Notes under the pieces: model-generated
The model's input: the letters and a program-made list of their open reading frames with translations, nothing else
The model's database searches: none
Told to the model about the DNA's origin: nothing
NCBI RefSeq assembly: GCF_022747945.1
Contig: NZ_JALDST010000001.1
Span: 2,914,001 to 2,978,000 of the forward strand
Direction of reading: 5' to 3'
DNA length: 64,000 bases
Source of the DNA: Micromonospora sp. R77
GTDB lineage: Bacteria > Actinomycetota > Actinomycetes > Mycobacteriales > Micromonosporaceae
Position numbers and translations under genes: made by a program
Part shown: positions 8,698 through 17,470 of the stretch, one piece after another
Layout: each line of letters starts with the position of its first letter
Numbering within the stretch: the stretch's first letter is position 1

Positions 8698-9670
8698 GTG
8701 CCCGAGCCAGCAGAAGGTCCCGCGTTCCTCGGCCGCCACCGGGCCGCGCCCGGCGGCTACCGCCGGGTCGTCGGCGCACACCGCGCGGCCGGTCTCGGCG
8801 GTCCCAGCCGCGGCTACCTCTTCACGGTCGCCCTCCTGGCCGGGACCGCCTCGATGCCGATCCTCGCCGCGCTCAGCGCCGGGTCGGCCACCGTCGGGAG
8901 CACCGCGCTGCCCAACAGCAGCACCCCGTTCCTCCCCACCCCGTCGATCGGCCCGGTGGTGGTGCCGGTGCCGGTCACCGAGCAGCCCGCGCTCCCCTCG
9001 CCCGGCGTGCCGGCCGCGGTGACGCCCCGGCCGGCCGCACCCGGAACGACGGCCGCCGGTGCGCCCGCCGCCCCGTCCGGCCCGCCACCGAGGACTCGGC
9101 GTCGGCGCGGCGGCCCCGGCCGATCCCGACCTCGCCGGCCGTGCCCAGCCGGTCGGCCGCTCCCACGCCGTCCCGCAGCACCTCGCCGAGCCCGTCCCCG
9201 AGCGGCTCGGCGAGCCCACCCCCGAGCGCGCCGCCGAGGCCGGATCCGTGGCCGCTGCCCCTCCCGCTGCCACTGCCGTTGCCCACGGTCACCCTCTCCC
9301 TGCCGGCTCCCGATCCGACGCCCAGCGCGACGCCGGGCGACCAGGTCCCCGCGCCGGTCCCGTCGGCGAGTTCTCCGGCACCGTGCGATCCGCCGTCGAG
9401 CACCCCCACCGTCGAGGCCCGCGCCGGTCGCGCCCCGGCTGCCGGCCCGGCCCGGTCCCGGGCCGCGCGACCGTTCCGTCCGCCGGTCCGGCCGGCGCCG
9501 CCCGCCCGCGCAGGGCGAGGCCGGCAGCGAAGGTCGCGGCACCGGCACCGGCACCGGCACCGGCACCGGCACCACAGCCACCGCCTGCGCCGCAGAGCCA
9601 CGGCGTTCCGCTTCCCGTCGTCCCGGCCTGGCCGCCGGTGGAGCTGTTCCTCCTGCTGCGGGTCGGGTAG
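8698..9670 (+). pseudogene. Pro/Ser/Ala-rich membrane-anchored or secreted protein, frame broken twice
   Basis: A GTG at 8698 follows GAGGAGAG. The first ~125 residues include a hydrophobic segment (YLFTVALLAGTASMPILAAL) that would serve as signal or anchor. They then enter a Pro/Thr/Ser-rich region (PSIGPVVVPVPVTEQP). The protein-like frame changes near 9090 (to ATEDSASARRPRPIPTSP, PSRSTSPSPSPSG, DPWPLPLPLPLPLP) and again near 9480 (to PAAKVAAPAPAPAPAPAPQP and the C-terminus PAWPPVELFLLLRVG). Both shifts equal one lost base, and restoring two bases gives 324 aa. A (GGCACC)n microsatellite lies at about 9538-9577. I infer one gene with sequence errors in low-complexity DNA. No family recognised. 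Confidence 0.5.
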
Positions 9671-9743
9671 GCCGGCTCTCCCGCAGCTCGATCCTCCTGA
9701 CCGGGCCTGGTCGGGCAGGCCGTCCCCGATGGACGTCCGTCGG

Positions 9744-10430
9744 TCAGCGGTCCGGGCGGAGCATCGGCGGGTGCAGCCGGCTGGCGGGGCCACGGCGGAA
9801 GAGCTGGGCCGGCCGGCCCCGGTCCCCCTCGGTGGACCGGCCGACCGGCTCGACGAAGCCGGGCGTGCCGGTGACCTTGCGGTGGAAGTTGCGGGGGTCC
9901 AGGCGGGTGTCCCAGACCGTCTCGTAGACGGCCCGCAGTTGCGCCACGGTGAACTCGGCCGGGCAGAAGGCGCTGGCCAGGGGCGTGTACTCCAGTTTGG
10001 CGCGGGCCCGTTCCAGCCCGTCGGCCAGGATCCGGTCGTGGTCGAAGGCGAGCTGACCGGGGGTGAGCCGGGAGACCGGCAGCCACTCGGCCGAGGCCGC
10101 GTCGCTGCCGGCGACCGGGCTCGGCAGGTCGGGCAGCAGGGCCAGCCAGGCCACCGTCACCACCCGGCCGCGCGGGTCCCGGTCCGGCCGACCGTACGTG
10201 CCGAGTTGTTCGAGGTGGCCGGCGGGCTCGGGTAGCCCGGTCTCCTCGGTCAACTCGCGGGCCGCCGCGTCGGGCAGGTCCTCGTCGATGCCGACGAAGC
10301 CGCCGGGCAGCGCCCAGCACCCCTCGTACGGCGGGATGCCGCGCCGGACCAGCAGGACGTTCAGCTCGTCCGCGCGGACGGTGAGCACGACCAGGTCGGC
10401 CGTCACCGCGAAGGGCGGGTACTCGGGCAT
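9744..10430 (-). CDS. Nudix-domain protein with C-terminal winged helix (NrtR-like)
   Basis: Residues ~1-140 form a Nudix hydrolase fold with an intact Nudix box (G, five residues, E, seven residues, RELTEETGL). The C-terminal ~80 residues (LASAFCPAEFTVAQLRAVYETVWDT...NFHRKVTG) resemble the winged-helix domain of NrtR, the Nudix-related repressor of NAD metabolism genes. Family knowledge: NrtR binds ADP-ribose through the Nudix-like domain. Because the catalytic box is complete here, it could be an active ADP-ribose pyrophosphatase as well as a regulator. The ATG at 10430 gives 228 aa. A 10-bp inverted repeat sits in the 76-bp divergent space to the SPFH gene and is a natural operator candidate. 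The neighbour at 11598 looks like NAD kinase, which fits an NAD theme. Confidence 0.8.
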   Translation of the reverse strand: MPEYPPFAVTADLVVLTVRADELNVLLVRRGIPPYEGCWALPGGFVGIDEDLPDAAARELTEETGLPEPAGHLEQLGTYGRPDRDPRGRVVTVAWLALLPDLPSPVAGSDAASAEWLPVSRLTPGQLAFDHDRILADGLERARAKLEYTPLASAFCPAEFTVAQLRAVYETVWDTRLDPRNFHRKVTGTPGFVEPVGRSTEGDRGRPAQLFRRGPASRLHPPMLRPDR

Positions 10431-10447
10431 CTCTTTATCACCACCTT

Positions 10448-10476
10448 GACGATAACTTAGCAGAACAGTTATCGTC
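10448..10476. promoter_or_regulatory. Candidate operator of the NrtR-like regulator
   Basis: A perfect inverted repeat, GACGATAACT and AGTTATCGTC, separated by 9 nt (10448-10457 and 10467-10476). It lies between the start of the Nudix regulator (10430, minus) and the SPFH gene (10507, plus). The centre-to-centre distance of half-sites (19 bp) suits a dimeric winged-helix protein. Binding by the adjacent regulator is inferred. Confidence 0.65.
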
Positions 10477-10506
10477 GGCTGGACGAAAAAGGGGAGGGAA
10501 CCGATC

Positions 10507-11601
10507 ATGGCTGATGTGACGAGGCGCCTGTTCCTGCGCCACCTGCGCGGCACGCCGACCAGCTGGGTCCGGCTGCACGTCGGCGGCAAGGTCCGCCGCG
10601 AGGGCATCGGACAGTCCTTCTGGTACCGGCCGCTCAACGCGGTGCTCAGCGAGGTGCCGGTGGACGACCGCGAGCTGCCGCTGCTCTTCCACGCCCGCAC
10701 CGGCGACTTCGCCGACATCACCGTCCAGGCCACCGTGACCTACCGGGTCGCCGATCCGGCCCGCGCCGCCGGCCGCCTCGACTTCTCCGTCGACCCACGT
10801 ACCGGTACGCCCCGCTCGCGCCCCCTCGACCAGGTCGCCACCCTGCTGGCCGAACTGGCCCAGCAGCCCGCCCTCGACCTGCTCGCCCGGGTGCCGCTGG
10901 CAGAGGCGCTGACCACCGTCGCGCCCGTCCGCGAGGCGGTCTCCGGCGCGCTCGGCGACGACCCCCGCCTCACCGACCTCGGTGTCGCCGTGGTCAGCGC
11001 CCGGGTGGTGGCGATCCGTCCCGAACCCGAGCTGGAACGGGCCCTGCAGACCCCGACCCGGGAGGCCGTCCAGGTCCAGGCCGACCGGGCCACCTACGCC
11101 CGGCGCGCCCAGGCCGTCGAGCAGGAACGCTCCATCGCCGAGAACGAGCTCCAGAACAAGATCGAGCTGGCCCGCCGGGAGCAGCAGCTCGTCGAGCAGC
11201 ACGGCGCGAACACCCGCCGCCGGGCCGAGTTGGACGCCGACGCCGAACTGGCCGGCGCGCAGGGCAAGGCGGAACGGGAGAAGGTCGCCAACGCGGCCGC
11301 CGCCGAACGGGCCCGGGTGCTGGCCGCCGCCGAGGCGGAGAAGGAGCGCGTCCTGGCCGGGGGCGCCGCCGAGAAGGAACGGCTGCTCGCGGCGGCCCGC
11401 GCCGACGGCGTACGCGCGGTCGGCCACGCCGAGGCGGAGGCGGAGGCGGCGAAGCTGGCCGCGTACGCCGAACTGCCGCCGGAGGTGCTGCGGGCCCTGA
11501 CGGTCCGCGAGATCGCCGGGCAGCTGCCGCAGATCGGCCAGCTCACCGTCACCCCCGACGTGGTGACCGACCTGCTGGCGCGGCTCGCGCCGGGCCGGTG
11601 A
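10507..11601 (+). CDS. SPFH/band-7-like protein with Ala/Glu coiled coil
   Basis: 364 aa, starting at an ATG with GGGGAGGGA upstream. The N-terminal ~170 residues match the SPFH/prohibitin core (DFADITVQATVTYRVADP, LDQVATLLAELAQQPALDLLARVPL). Residues ~185-320 are a charged Ala/Glu/Arg coiled coil (REQQLVEQHGANTRRRAELD, EAEKERVLAGGAAEKERLLA), and the C-terminus is LRALTVREIAGQLPQIGQLT. There is no obvious N-terminal membrane hairpin, so it may be a cytoplasmic or peripheral SPFH member. Its stop overlaps the GTG of the NAD-kinase-like gene (GTGA), so the two are co-translated, and both face the NrtR-like regulator. Role unknown; a scaffold for the enzyme downstream is a reasonable but untested idea. 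Confidence 0.8.
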   Translation: MADVTRRLFLRHLRGTPTSWVRLHVGGKVRREGIGQSFWYRPLNAVLSEVPVDDRELPLLFHARTGDFADITVQATVTYRVADPARAAGRLDFSVDPRTGTPRSRPLDQVATLLAELAQQPALDLLARVPLAEALTTVAPVREAVSGALGDDPRLTDLGVAVVSARVVAIRPEPELERALQTPTREAVQVQADRATYARRAQAVEQERSIAENELQNKIELARREQQLVEQHGANTRRRAELDADAELAGAQGKAEREKVANAAAAERARVLAAAEAEKERVLAGGAAEKERLLAAARADGVRAVGHAEAEAEAAKLAAYAELPPEVLRALTVREIAGQLPQIGQLTVTPDVVTDLLARLAPGR

Positions 11602-12509
11602 GCGCGACCCTGGCCCCCCGGGTGGTCGTGGTGAGCCGCCGCAGCGAGCTGGACGAGCTGCTGGCCCGGCACGGCACCCGCGCGGCGGCGGCCTGGTACC
11701 TGCGGGAGCGGGGCCGGGACCTGGCCGAGGTCGTCGACCGGCACGAGGCCCTCCAGGCGGCGCTGACCACGGTCGGCGCCGCCGTGCCGGCCGACTGGCG
11801 GCGCGGCGCGGTGGACCGCGACGACCTGCCCCGGTTCCTGTTCGGGCCGGAGGACGTGGTGGTCGCGGTCGGGCCGGACGGCCTGGTCGCCAACGTCGCG
11901 AAGTACCTCGACCGGCAGCCGGTGATCGGCGTCGACCCGGAACCCGGGCGCAACGCCGGCGTCCTGGTGCGGTTCACCGCAGGGCAGCTCGCCGCCCTGC
12001 TGCCGGCGGTCGCCGCCGGGGCCGCGCCCGTCCGGGGCCGTGCCATGGTCCGGGCCGCGCTCGACGACGGGCAGGAGCTGGTCGGCCTCAACGAGGTGTA
12101 CGTCGGCCACGCCTCCCACCAGTCCGCCCGCTACCTGCTCACCGTCGCCGACGGCGGGCCGGCCCGGCGGGAACGGCACTCCTCCTCCGGGGTGGTGATC
12201 GGCAGCGGTACGGGGGCGACCGGCTGGTGCGCGTCCATCGCGCGCGACCGTCCGGGTGCGCCGCAGCCGCCCGCCCCGGAGGAGCCGGCGCTGTGCTGGT
12301 ACGTCCGCGAGGCGTGGCCCTCCCCGGTCACCGGGGTCGGCCTCACCGCCGGCCGGATCACCGGCGCCGAACGGCTGGAACTGGTCGCCGAGTCCGACGG
12401 GCTGGTCGCCTTCGCCGACGGCCTGGAAGGCGACCGGCTGGCCCTGAGCTGGGGCCAGCGCCTCACCGTCGACGTGGCGCCCCGCCGGCTCACCCTCGTC
12501 GAACCGTGA
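11598..12509 (+). CDS. NAD-kinase-like protein with altered GGDGT motif
   Basis: 303 aa. Residues ~75-125 (FGPEDVVVAVGPDGLVANV, then QPVIGVDPEPGRNAGVLVRF) follow the NAD/diacylglycerol kinase pattern in which GGDGT is followed by a strand and a PVLGVN-like segment. Here the motif is GPDGL. The later SSGVVIGSGTGATGW corresponds to the TPTGSTAY region of NAD kinases. The GTG at 11598 overlaps the SPFH stop. The altered motif means catalysis is uncertain; it could be a divergent kinase, a nucleotide sensor, or act on another substrate. Pairing with an NrtR-like regulator supports a link to NAD(H). Its gene ends 1 nt before a strong hairpin. Confidence 0.7.
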   Translation: MSATLAPRVVVVSRRSELDELLARHGTRAAAAWYLRERGRDLAEVVDRHEALQAALTTVGAAVPADWRRGAVDRDDLPRFLFGPEDVVVAVGPDGLVANVAKYLDRQPVIGVDPEPGRNAGVLVRFTAGQLAALLPAVAAGAAPVRGRAMVRAALDDGQELVGLNEVYVGHASHQSARYLLTVADGGPARRERHSSSGVVIGSGTGATGWCASIARDRPGAPQPPAPEEPALCWYVREAWPSPVTGVGLTAGRITGAERLELVAESDGLVAFADGLEGDRLALSWGQRLTVDVAPRRLTLVEP

Positions 12510-12540
12510 CCCGCACGCCGGCCTCGCGCCGGCGTGCGGG
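12510..12540. terminator. Convergent hairpin terminator
   Basis: A perfect 13-bp inverted repeat (12510-12522 and 12528-12540, arm CCCGCACGCCGGC) with a 5-nt loop. It sits between the plus-strand NAD-kinase-like gene and the minus-strand gene ending at 12552, so it can serve both. Confidence 0.8.
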
Positions 12541-12551
12541 CAACGCTCCAC

Positions 12552-13775
12552 TCAGGCGGTGTCGTCGGTGAGGCGGTGGCGGTTGGCCTCGATCCAGGCG
12601 TCGAGGGCGGCCGGGTCGTCGGGGTCGACACCGTCGGCCATCAGCTGGGCCACCGCGGCCGTCGCCGGGCTGCGCCGCTCGCCGGTGCTGTAGAGGCGGG
12701 CGAACTCCGGGATCATCTCCTCGATCGCCTCGTCGGTCCGGCGGGCCGCCGCCTCCGGCAGCCCCTTCCAGCGGGCCGCGTACGCCGCCCAGGCGCGGAG
12801 CACCCGGGGCAGCATGGCGGCGTCGTCCATGTCCAGCACGGCGCGTCGGTGCACCCAGTCCAGCAGGAACAACTCGGCCACCGTCGGGCTCCACCGCATC
12901 GGGTCCGCGTCGGTGAAGCTGTCCGCGTGGTCGAGCAGCAGGCCCAGGCAGAAGTGCAGGGAGGGCAGCTCCGGGCCGTCCACCGCGTCCAGCCCGAACC
13001 GGGCGGCCTCCGGAGAGTCGAGGAAGCCCCGCAGCAGGGTCGTCCGCCGCTCGTCGGTCAGCGGCTCGGTCGCCCCGGCACCGGTCCGGACGGCCGGGGC
13101 GGGCAGCGCCGCCAGCCGGGCACCGACCAGCGCCCGGTCGGTGGCGAGCGACCCCTGCGCCGGCAGTTCGGACAGGTCGTCGGTGACCGCCAGGTGGCGG
13201 GCCACCTCGGCGTGCATCCGGCCCCCGTCCTCGGGACGGAACCAGGTCAGCTCGTCCTCGGTGCACATCTCGCGGACCTGGCCGAGGATCCGTTCGGCCG
13301 GCCCGCCGACGTAGACGTCCTTGATGATGCCGATGTTGTGGTCCACCAGCGCCACCATGGCGTGCTCCGGGCCGCCGTCGGCCTCGTCGTACGCGAAGGT
13401 GGCCAGGTAGGAGGTCTGGTCGCCGTACACGTCGCCGTAGGCCCAGACGCCGGTGAGGTGGACCCGGCCGAGCTGGCCGGTCCAGGCGGGGGTGAGCGCG
13501 CCGGGCCGGACCTTGCCCGCCCCCTCGGCGTCGGGGACCAGCGCGGCGAAGACGGCGCGGATGGTGGTGGCGGCGGCGCTGCGCCGCCGGGAGGTGGTGG
13601 CGAGGAAGCCGCCCACGAACTCGCGGACGGCGTTGTCCCGGTCGGTTTCCGCGACGGAGTAGACGCTGCCCAGCAGCGCGGCGCCGAGCATCTCCGCGTC
13701 GAGGGCGCTGTCGAGCCTCGTCACGTCGCGAGCGGCGTGCAGTACCGCCTCGTAGGGGGTCTGTGGCGTGGCCAT
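12552..13775 (-). CDS. Conserved actinobacterial hypothetical protein, 407 aa
   Basis: I do not recognise a named domain. The protein is acidic, soluble, without signal peptide or membrane helix, and largely helical at its C-terminus. Notable segments are TGVWAYGDVYGDQTSYLATF and HAMVALVDHNIGIIKDVYVG near residues 105-150, and MIPEFARLYSTGERRSPATA near residue 360. The ATG at 13775 gives MATPQTPYEAVLHAARDV. Codon use is normal for the chromosome. It lies just downstream of the two dynamin-like GTPases on the same strand with a 45-nt gap, so it may be part of their transcript. Function unknown. Confidence 0.75.
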   Translation of the reverse strand: MATPQTPYEAVLHAARDVTRLDSALDAEMLGAALLGSVYSVAETDRDNAVREFVGGFLATTSRRRSAAATTIRAVFAALVPDAEGAGKVRPGALTPAWTGQLGRVHLTGVWAYGDVYGDQTSYLATFAYDEADGGPEHAMVALVDHNIGIIKDVYVGGPAERILGQVREMCTEDELTWFRPEDGGRMHAEVARHLAVTDDLSELPAQGSLATDRALVGARLAALPAPAVRTGAGATEPLTDERRTTLLRGFLDSPEAARFGLDAVDGPELPSLHFCLGLLLDHADSFTDADPMRWSPTVAELFLLDWVHRRAVLDMDDAAMLPRVLRAWAAYAARWKGLPEAAARRTDEAIEEMIPEFARLYSTGERRSPATAAVAQLMADGVDPDDPAALDAWIEANRHRLTDDTA

Positions 13776-13820
13776 GCACCGACCCTACGCCGCCGCCGGG
13801 ACACCGACGGGACGAGCGGA

Positions 13821-15503
13821 TCAGCGGGTCGCGTCGCGCAGCGCGTCGCGCGCCTGCCCGTAGCGGGTCAGCACGGCCCGCACCGGCACCAGGACGTACT
13901 CGTCGCCGACGTTCCCCACCGCGATGGTGAGCCGCTTCTCCGCCCGGCGTCGGGCCCGCCGGGCCGCCCACCGGACCACCGGCCGGGTGAGCGCCGCCAC
14001 CAGCAGGCCGGCGAGCAGCCCGCCGAGCAGCAGCACCGTCGGCCAGGGCACCTCGCCGAGCCTCGGGTAGTCCGGCGCGGGCAGGCCGAGCGCGCGCAGT
14101 CCGTAGCCGAGGGCCAACCAGCCCAGGCCCGCGACGGCGGCGAGGGTGACCAGCCACTGGAGGACGCCGATCAGCCGCCACCAGGCGGGCCGCCGGTCCA
14201 TCCCCAGGTCGGTGCCGGCCACCGCGCGGTCCAGCGCGTCGGGCAGGTCGCCGAGGCGGGACCGGGCCGCGGCGGTCACCGCGGTCGGCCACGGCGCCGG
14301 CAGGCCCGCGCCGGAGCGGTCGCCCACCGCGCGGATCGCCAGCCCGAGCGCCGAGCGCTGGGCGGCGGTCGGATCGGGTACGGAGGTGGCCGCGACCAGG
14401 CTCTCCGCCGGCTCGTCGGCGCCTGCGGCCGGTCCGGGCAGGTGCAGCCGACGCAGCGGATCGGGGCGCAGCTTCCGCCAGCCCTTGACCAGCGGCCAGC
14501 CCGTGGTCCCGCCCGCCCGGTGCCGGTACGCGCCCTCGACCGCGTCGGCCACCGACGGCACCCCGGCCGCCCCGGCCAGTGCCCGGGTCAGCTCCCGCGT
14601 CGACCCGTCGTCCGGCCCGGTACGCGGTGGCTCGGCGGCGACCAGCGGCTCCAGCCCGGCCACCACGGTGTCGACGTCGCCGGCGAGCCGACGCAGGGCC
14701 GCCTGCCGTTCGGCGACCGTATGCTCCAGCGCGGCCCGCAGCCCGTCCAGCCCGGCCGGGTCGACGGCGACGGTGGGCAGCAGCGGCACCCCGGTCAGCC
14801 CGTCGGCGTCGAGCAGTCGGCGCAGGTCGTCGAGGACCCGGGGCAGTTCGGCCGGGGCCAGCCGGTCGGCCTGGTTGAGCACGACCACCGTCACGTCCCG
14901 GTGCCGGTGGAACTCGCGCAGGTAGCCGGTGTGGATCACCCGGTCGGCGTACTTCTGCGGGTCGACCACCCAGACCACCAGGTCGACCAGGCCGAGCAGC
15001 CGGTCCACCTCCAGCCGGTGGGCCCGCTGCACCGAGTCGAAGTCGGGCAGGTCGAGCAGGACCAGCCCGTGCAGGTCGGACTCGTCGTCGCCGTCCAGCG
15101 CGCTCTCCCGGACGAACCGGTGCCGGGGCAGTACACCGATCCAGTCGAGCAGCCGGGAGGCGCCGTCCAGGTCCCCCCAGACGCAGGCGTGCGCCACGCC
15201 GGTGGTCGGCCGGCGGACGCCGACCGGGGAGAGTTCCAGTCGGGCGAGCGCGTTGAACAGGCTGGACTTGCCGCTGCCGGTGGCCCCGGCGAGGGCGACC
15301 ACGGTGTGGTCCCCGGAGAGTGCCAGCCGGGTGCCGGCCCGTTCCACCACGGTGTGCGCGGGCACCAGCTGCGTGTCGGGCACCTGGCCGTCCACCGCGC
15401 CGAGGAACCGCTGCACGGCCGCCAGGCGGCCGACCAGCTCGTCGGGGTCGACCCGCTGGTCGCCCCGGAACGCCTCGCGCATCCGTCCGACGATGTTGCT
15501 CAC
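13821..15503 (-). CDS. Dynamin-like membrane GTPase, second of a pair
   Basis: 560 aa. G1 P-loop ALAGATGSGKSSLFNAL near residue 70, switch region SPVGVRRPTTGVAHACVW, G3 LLDLPDFDSVQ, G4 VLNQADRL (NQAD replacing NKxD). Two membrane segments lie near the C-terminus (LIGVLQWLVTLAAVAGLGWL and PTVLLLGGLLAGLLVAALT), followed by a basic cytoplasmic tail. The GTG start at 15503 overlaps the stop of the upstream GTPase by GTGA, so the two are coupled. Paired dynamin-like proteins occur in actinobacteria as IniA/IniC (M. tuberculosis) and DynA/DynB (Streptomyces), where membrane remodelling or septum stabilisation is the known role. I infer a similar heteromeric membrane function here. Confidence 0.85.
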   Translation of the reverse strand: MSNIVGRMREAFRGDQRVDPDELVGRLAAVQRFLGAVDGQVPDTQLVPAHTVVERAGTRLALSGDHTVVALAGATGSGKSSLFNALARLELSPVGVRRPTTGVAHACVWGDLDGASRLLDWIGVLPRHRFVRESALDGDDESDLHGLVLLDLPDFDSVQRAHRLEVDRLLGLVDLVVWVVDPQKYADRVIHTGYLREFHRHRDVTVVVLNQADRLAPAELPRVLDDLRRLLDADGLTGVPLLPTVAVDPAGLDGLRAALEHTVAERQAALRRLAGDVDTVVAGLEPLVAAEPPRTGPDDGSTRELTRALAGAAGVPSVADAVEGAYRHRAGGTTGWPLVKGWRKLRPDPLRRLHLPGPAAGADEPAESLVAATSVPDPTAAQRSALGLAIRAVGDRSGAGLPAPWPTAVTAAARSRLGDLPDALDRAVAGTDLGMDRRPAWWRLIGVLQWLVTLAAVAGLGWLALGYGLRALGLPAPDYPRLGEVPWPTVLLLGGLLAGLLVAALTRPVVRWAARRARRRAEKRLTIAVGNVGDEYVLVPVRAVLTRYGQARDALRDATR

Positions 15504-17338
15504 GGGCCGTCCGTCCCGGCCGGCGGCAGCGCCGGCCCGTCGTTGCGGGACAGGCCGCTGCGGTGTCGGGCGACCTCCACCTGGTCGGCGGCCCCGCGCA
15601 GTTCGGCTGCGGTGTCGCCGGAGGGCCGGGCCTCCGCCGTCCGGGTGAGGTAGCGGGCCGCCTCCTCGTCGAGCAGCGCCCGGACCCGGTCGAGCAGGTC
15701 CACCCGCGCCTTGGCGGCCAGGTCGCGGACCGCCTGGTCGCCGAAGATCGCCTGGAGCACGGCCTGCGCGGCGACGGTGGTGCCGGCGCCGGTGGCGACC
15801 TCCAGGCCGGTGGGGATGAAGGCGGTGGAGGCGAAGACCGCGATCATGACGGCGAGGCCGGTGGCGTTCACCGCGTACGCCGCGGTGCGGGCCACGAAGC
15901 GCCGGTCGCCGCCCTCGGCCCGGACCAGTTCGAGCACCTCGCGCTGCCAGTCGCGGACCAGCCGCTCGGCGCGCTCGGCGAGGTCGTCGGCGGGGTGGGC
16001 CAGCGCCGGGTCGAGCAGCGCCGCGCCGGCCGGGTGCGCCTTCCACCCGGTGTACGCGTTCTCCGCCGCCTCGGAGGCGACCCCGCGCAGCAGCGTCACC
16101 AGTTGCGACTCGATGGCGGTACGCAGCTCGGCGGCGGGCGCGGGCCGTCCGGTCACGGCGGCGACCACCCGGTCCCGCAGCCGGCCGATCCGTGCCTCCA
16201 GGGTGCGGAAGAACTCGCCGGTGCCGACGAACTCCTGCCACCGGGCCAGCACCTCGCCGCGGAGCAGCCGGCCGTCCTTCAACCCCTGCTCGACGGTCCG
16301 TTCCGCCCCCCGGTACGCCGCCCGGACCCGCTCGTCGAGCGCGTCGGCGGCGGCCACCTGCTCGTCGGCGGCGTCGGCGAGTGCCGCCACGGCGGGGCGC
16401 AGCGCGGCGAGCGCGCCGTCCAGGGTCTGCCGGACCACGGCGGCCCGGGCGTCGGCGTCCGCGGCGAGCCGGGAGAACCAGTCGCTGAGCGGGGCGGTGA
16501 CCCGGCCGGGCAGCAGGCCCTGCCCGTCCACCCAGGTCTCCGGGAGCACGAAGAGCGGTGCCGCCTCGAGGCCCTGGGCGGCCAGCATCTCGGACAGGTG
16601 GGCGGCGATCTCGTCGGCGGCCTCCGGCGGCACCCGGTCGAGCACCATGGCGATCACCGCGCCCCGGGCCCGCGCGCTGCGCAGCAGCTCCCAGGGGACG
16701 GCGTCGGCGTACCGGGCGGCGGTGGTCACGAAGAGCCAGAGGTCGGCGGCGGCCAGCAGCTGCCCGGCGAGGGCGCGGTTGGCGTCGACCACCGAGTCGA
16801 TGTCGGGCGCGTCGAGGAAGGCCAGCCCGGCGGGCAGGTGCGGCGCGGTGACCAGGTGCAGGGTGCCCGGGTTCTCGCTCGGCTCGTTGGTCCGGGTGAG
16901 GCCGGGCAGCAGTTCGCCCTGGCGGAACCACGCCGAGTCGGCCGGGTTGCAGACCAGCACCGGCGAGCGCGTGGTCGGCCGGAGCACGCCGGCGGCGCTG
17001 ACCCGCGCCTGCACCAGGCTGTTGACCAGGGTGGACTTGCCGGCCCCGGTGGAGCCGCCGACCACCACCAGCAGCGGCGCGTCGAGCCGGGCCAGCCGGG
17101 GCAGCAGATAGTCGTCGAGCTGGTCGACGAGGGTGGCGGCGGAGCGGCGGGCCGGCTCGGCCGAGGGCAGGGCGAGCGGGAAACGGGCCGCCCCGGTCGC
17201 GGCCCGCAGACCGGCGAGGGCGGCGGGCAGACCCGTCGCGCCGGTGGCGGGCAGGTCGTCCCCGGCGTCCGACGATCCGGTACGGGCGGCGACGGCGGGC
17301 GTGCCGGCATGGGTGGCGGGATCGCCGTGCGTCGTCAC
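15500..17338 (-). CDS. Dynamin-like membrane GTPase, first of a pair
   Basis: 612 aa from the GTG at 17338 (MTTHGDPATH...). An in-frame upstream ATG at 17416 is possible but would run into the dnaK promoter region. G1 VVGGSTGAGKSTLVNSLVQA, switch SAAGVLRPTTRSPVLVCN, G3 FLDAPDIDSVVDANRA. The usual NKxD is not evident: the equivalent strand reads VIAMVLDRVPPEA, so G4 is degenerate. A long helical stalk follows, and a hydrophobic segment (AVNATGLAVMIAVFASTAFI) near residue 500 is a likely membrane insertion. It overlaps the second GTPase gene and runs divergently from dnaK. Known relatives act as pairs in which one partner has weaker GTPase features, which fits. Confidence 0.85.
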   Translation of the reverse strand: MTTHGDPATHAGTPAVAARTGSSDAGDDLPATGATGLPAALAGLRAATGAARFPLALPSAEPARRSAATLVDQLDDYLLPRLARLDAPLLVVVGGSTGAGKSTLVNSLVQARVSAAGVLRPTTRSPVLVCNPADSAWFRQGELLPGLTRTNEPSENPGTLHLVTAPHLPAGLAFLDAPDIDSVVDANRALAGQLLAAADLWLFVTTAARYADAVPWELLRSARARGAVIAMVLDRVPPEAADEIAAHLSEMLAAQGLEAAPLFVLPETWVDGQGLLPGRVTAPLSDWFSRLAADADARAAVVRQTLDGALAALRPAVAALADAADEQVAAADALDERVRAAYRGAERTVEQGLKDGRLLRGEVLARWQEFVGTGEFFRTLEARIGRLRDRVVAAVTGRPAPAAELRTAIESQLVTLLRGVASEAAENAYTGWKAHPAGAALLDPALAHPADDLAERAERLVRDWQREVLELVRAEGGDRRFVARTAAYAVNATGLAVMIAVFASTAFIPTGLEVATGAGTTVAAQAVLQAIFGDQAVRDLAAKARVDLLDRVRALLDEEAARYLTRTAEARPSGDTAAELRGAADQVEVARHRSGLSRNDGPALPPAGTDGP

Positions 17339-17423
17339 CGCTAAAGCGTGCCCGACCGATGCAAGGGAAGACAACCGGACGGTAATAACGCCTCGGGTTG
17401 CGTCGGGTCGACTCAACCTCGAC

Positions 17424-17451
17424 TTGCGGTTTGCCGCAGGCGTGGCACTAT
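17424..17451 (+). promoter_or_regulatory. Candidate dnaK promoter
   Basis: TTGCGG (17424-17429) and CACTAT (17446-17451) separated by 16 bp, placed about 110 nt before the dnaK ATG. The -10 element directly abuts the HAIR operator, so HspR binding would block RNA polymerase. Assigned by eye; the transcript start is not known. Confidence 0.5.
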
Positions 17452-17470
17452 TGAGTCAAGTTCACTCAAC
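17450..17470. promoter_or_regulatory. HAIR operator (HspR-binding inverted repeat) of dnaK operon
   Basis: TTGAGT, 7 nt, ACTCAA (17450-17470), matching the known HAIR consensus CTTGAGT-N7-ACTCAAG recognised by HspR in Streptomyces and mycobacteria. It lies about 90 nt upstream of dnaK. An additional half-site-like ACTCAAC occurs at 17411-17417. The hspR gene in this same operon makes an autoregulatory loop. Confidence 0.9.
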
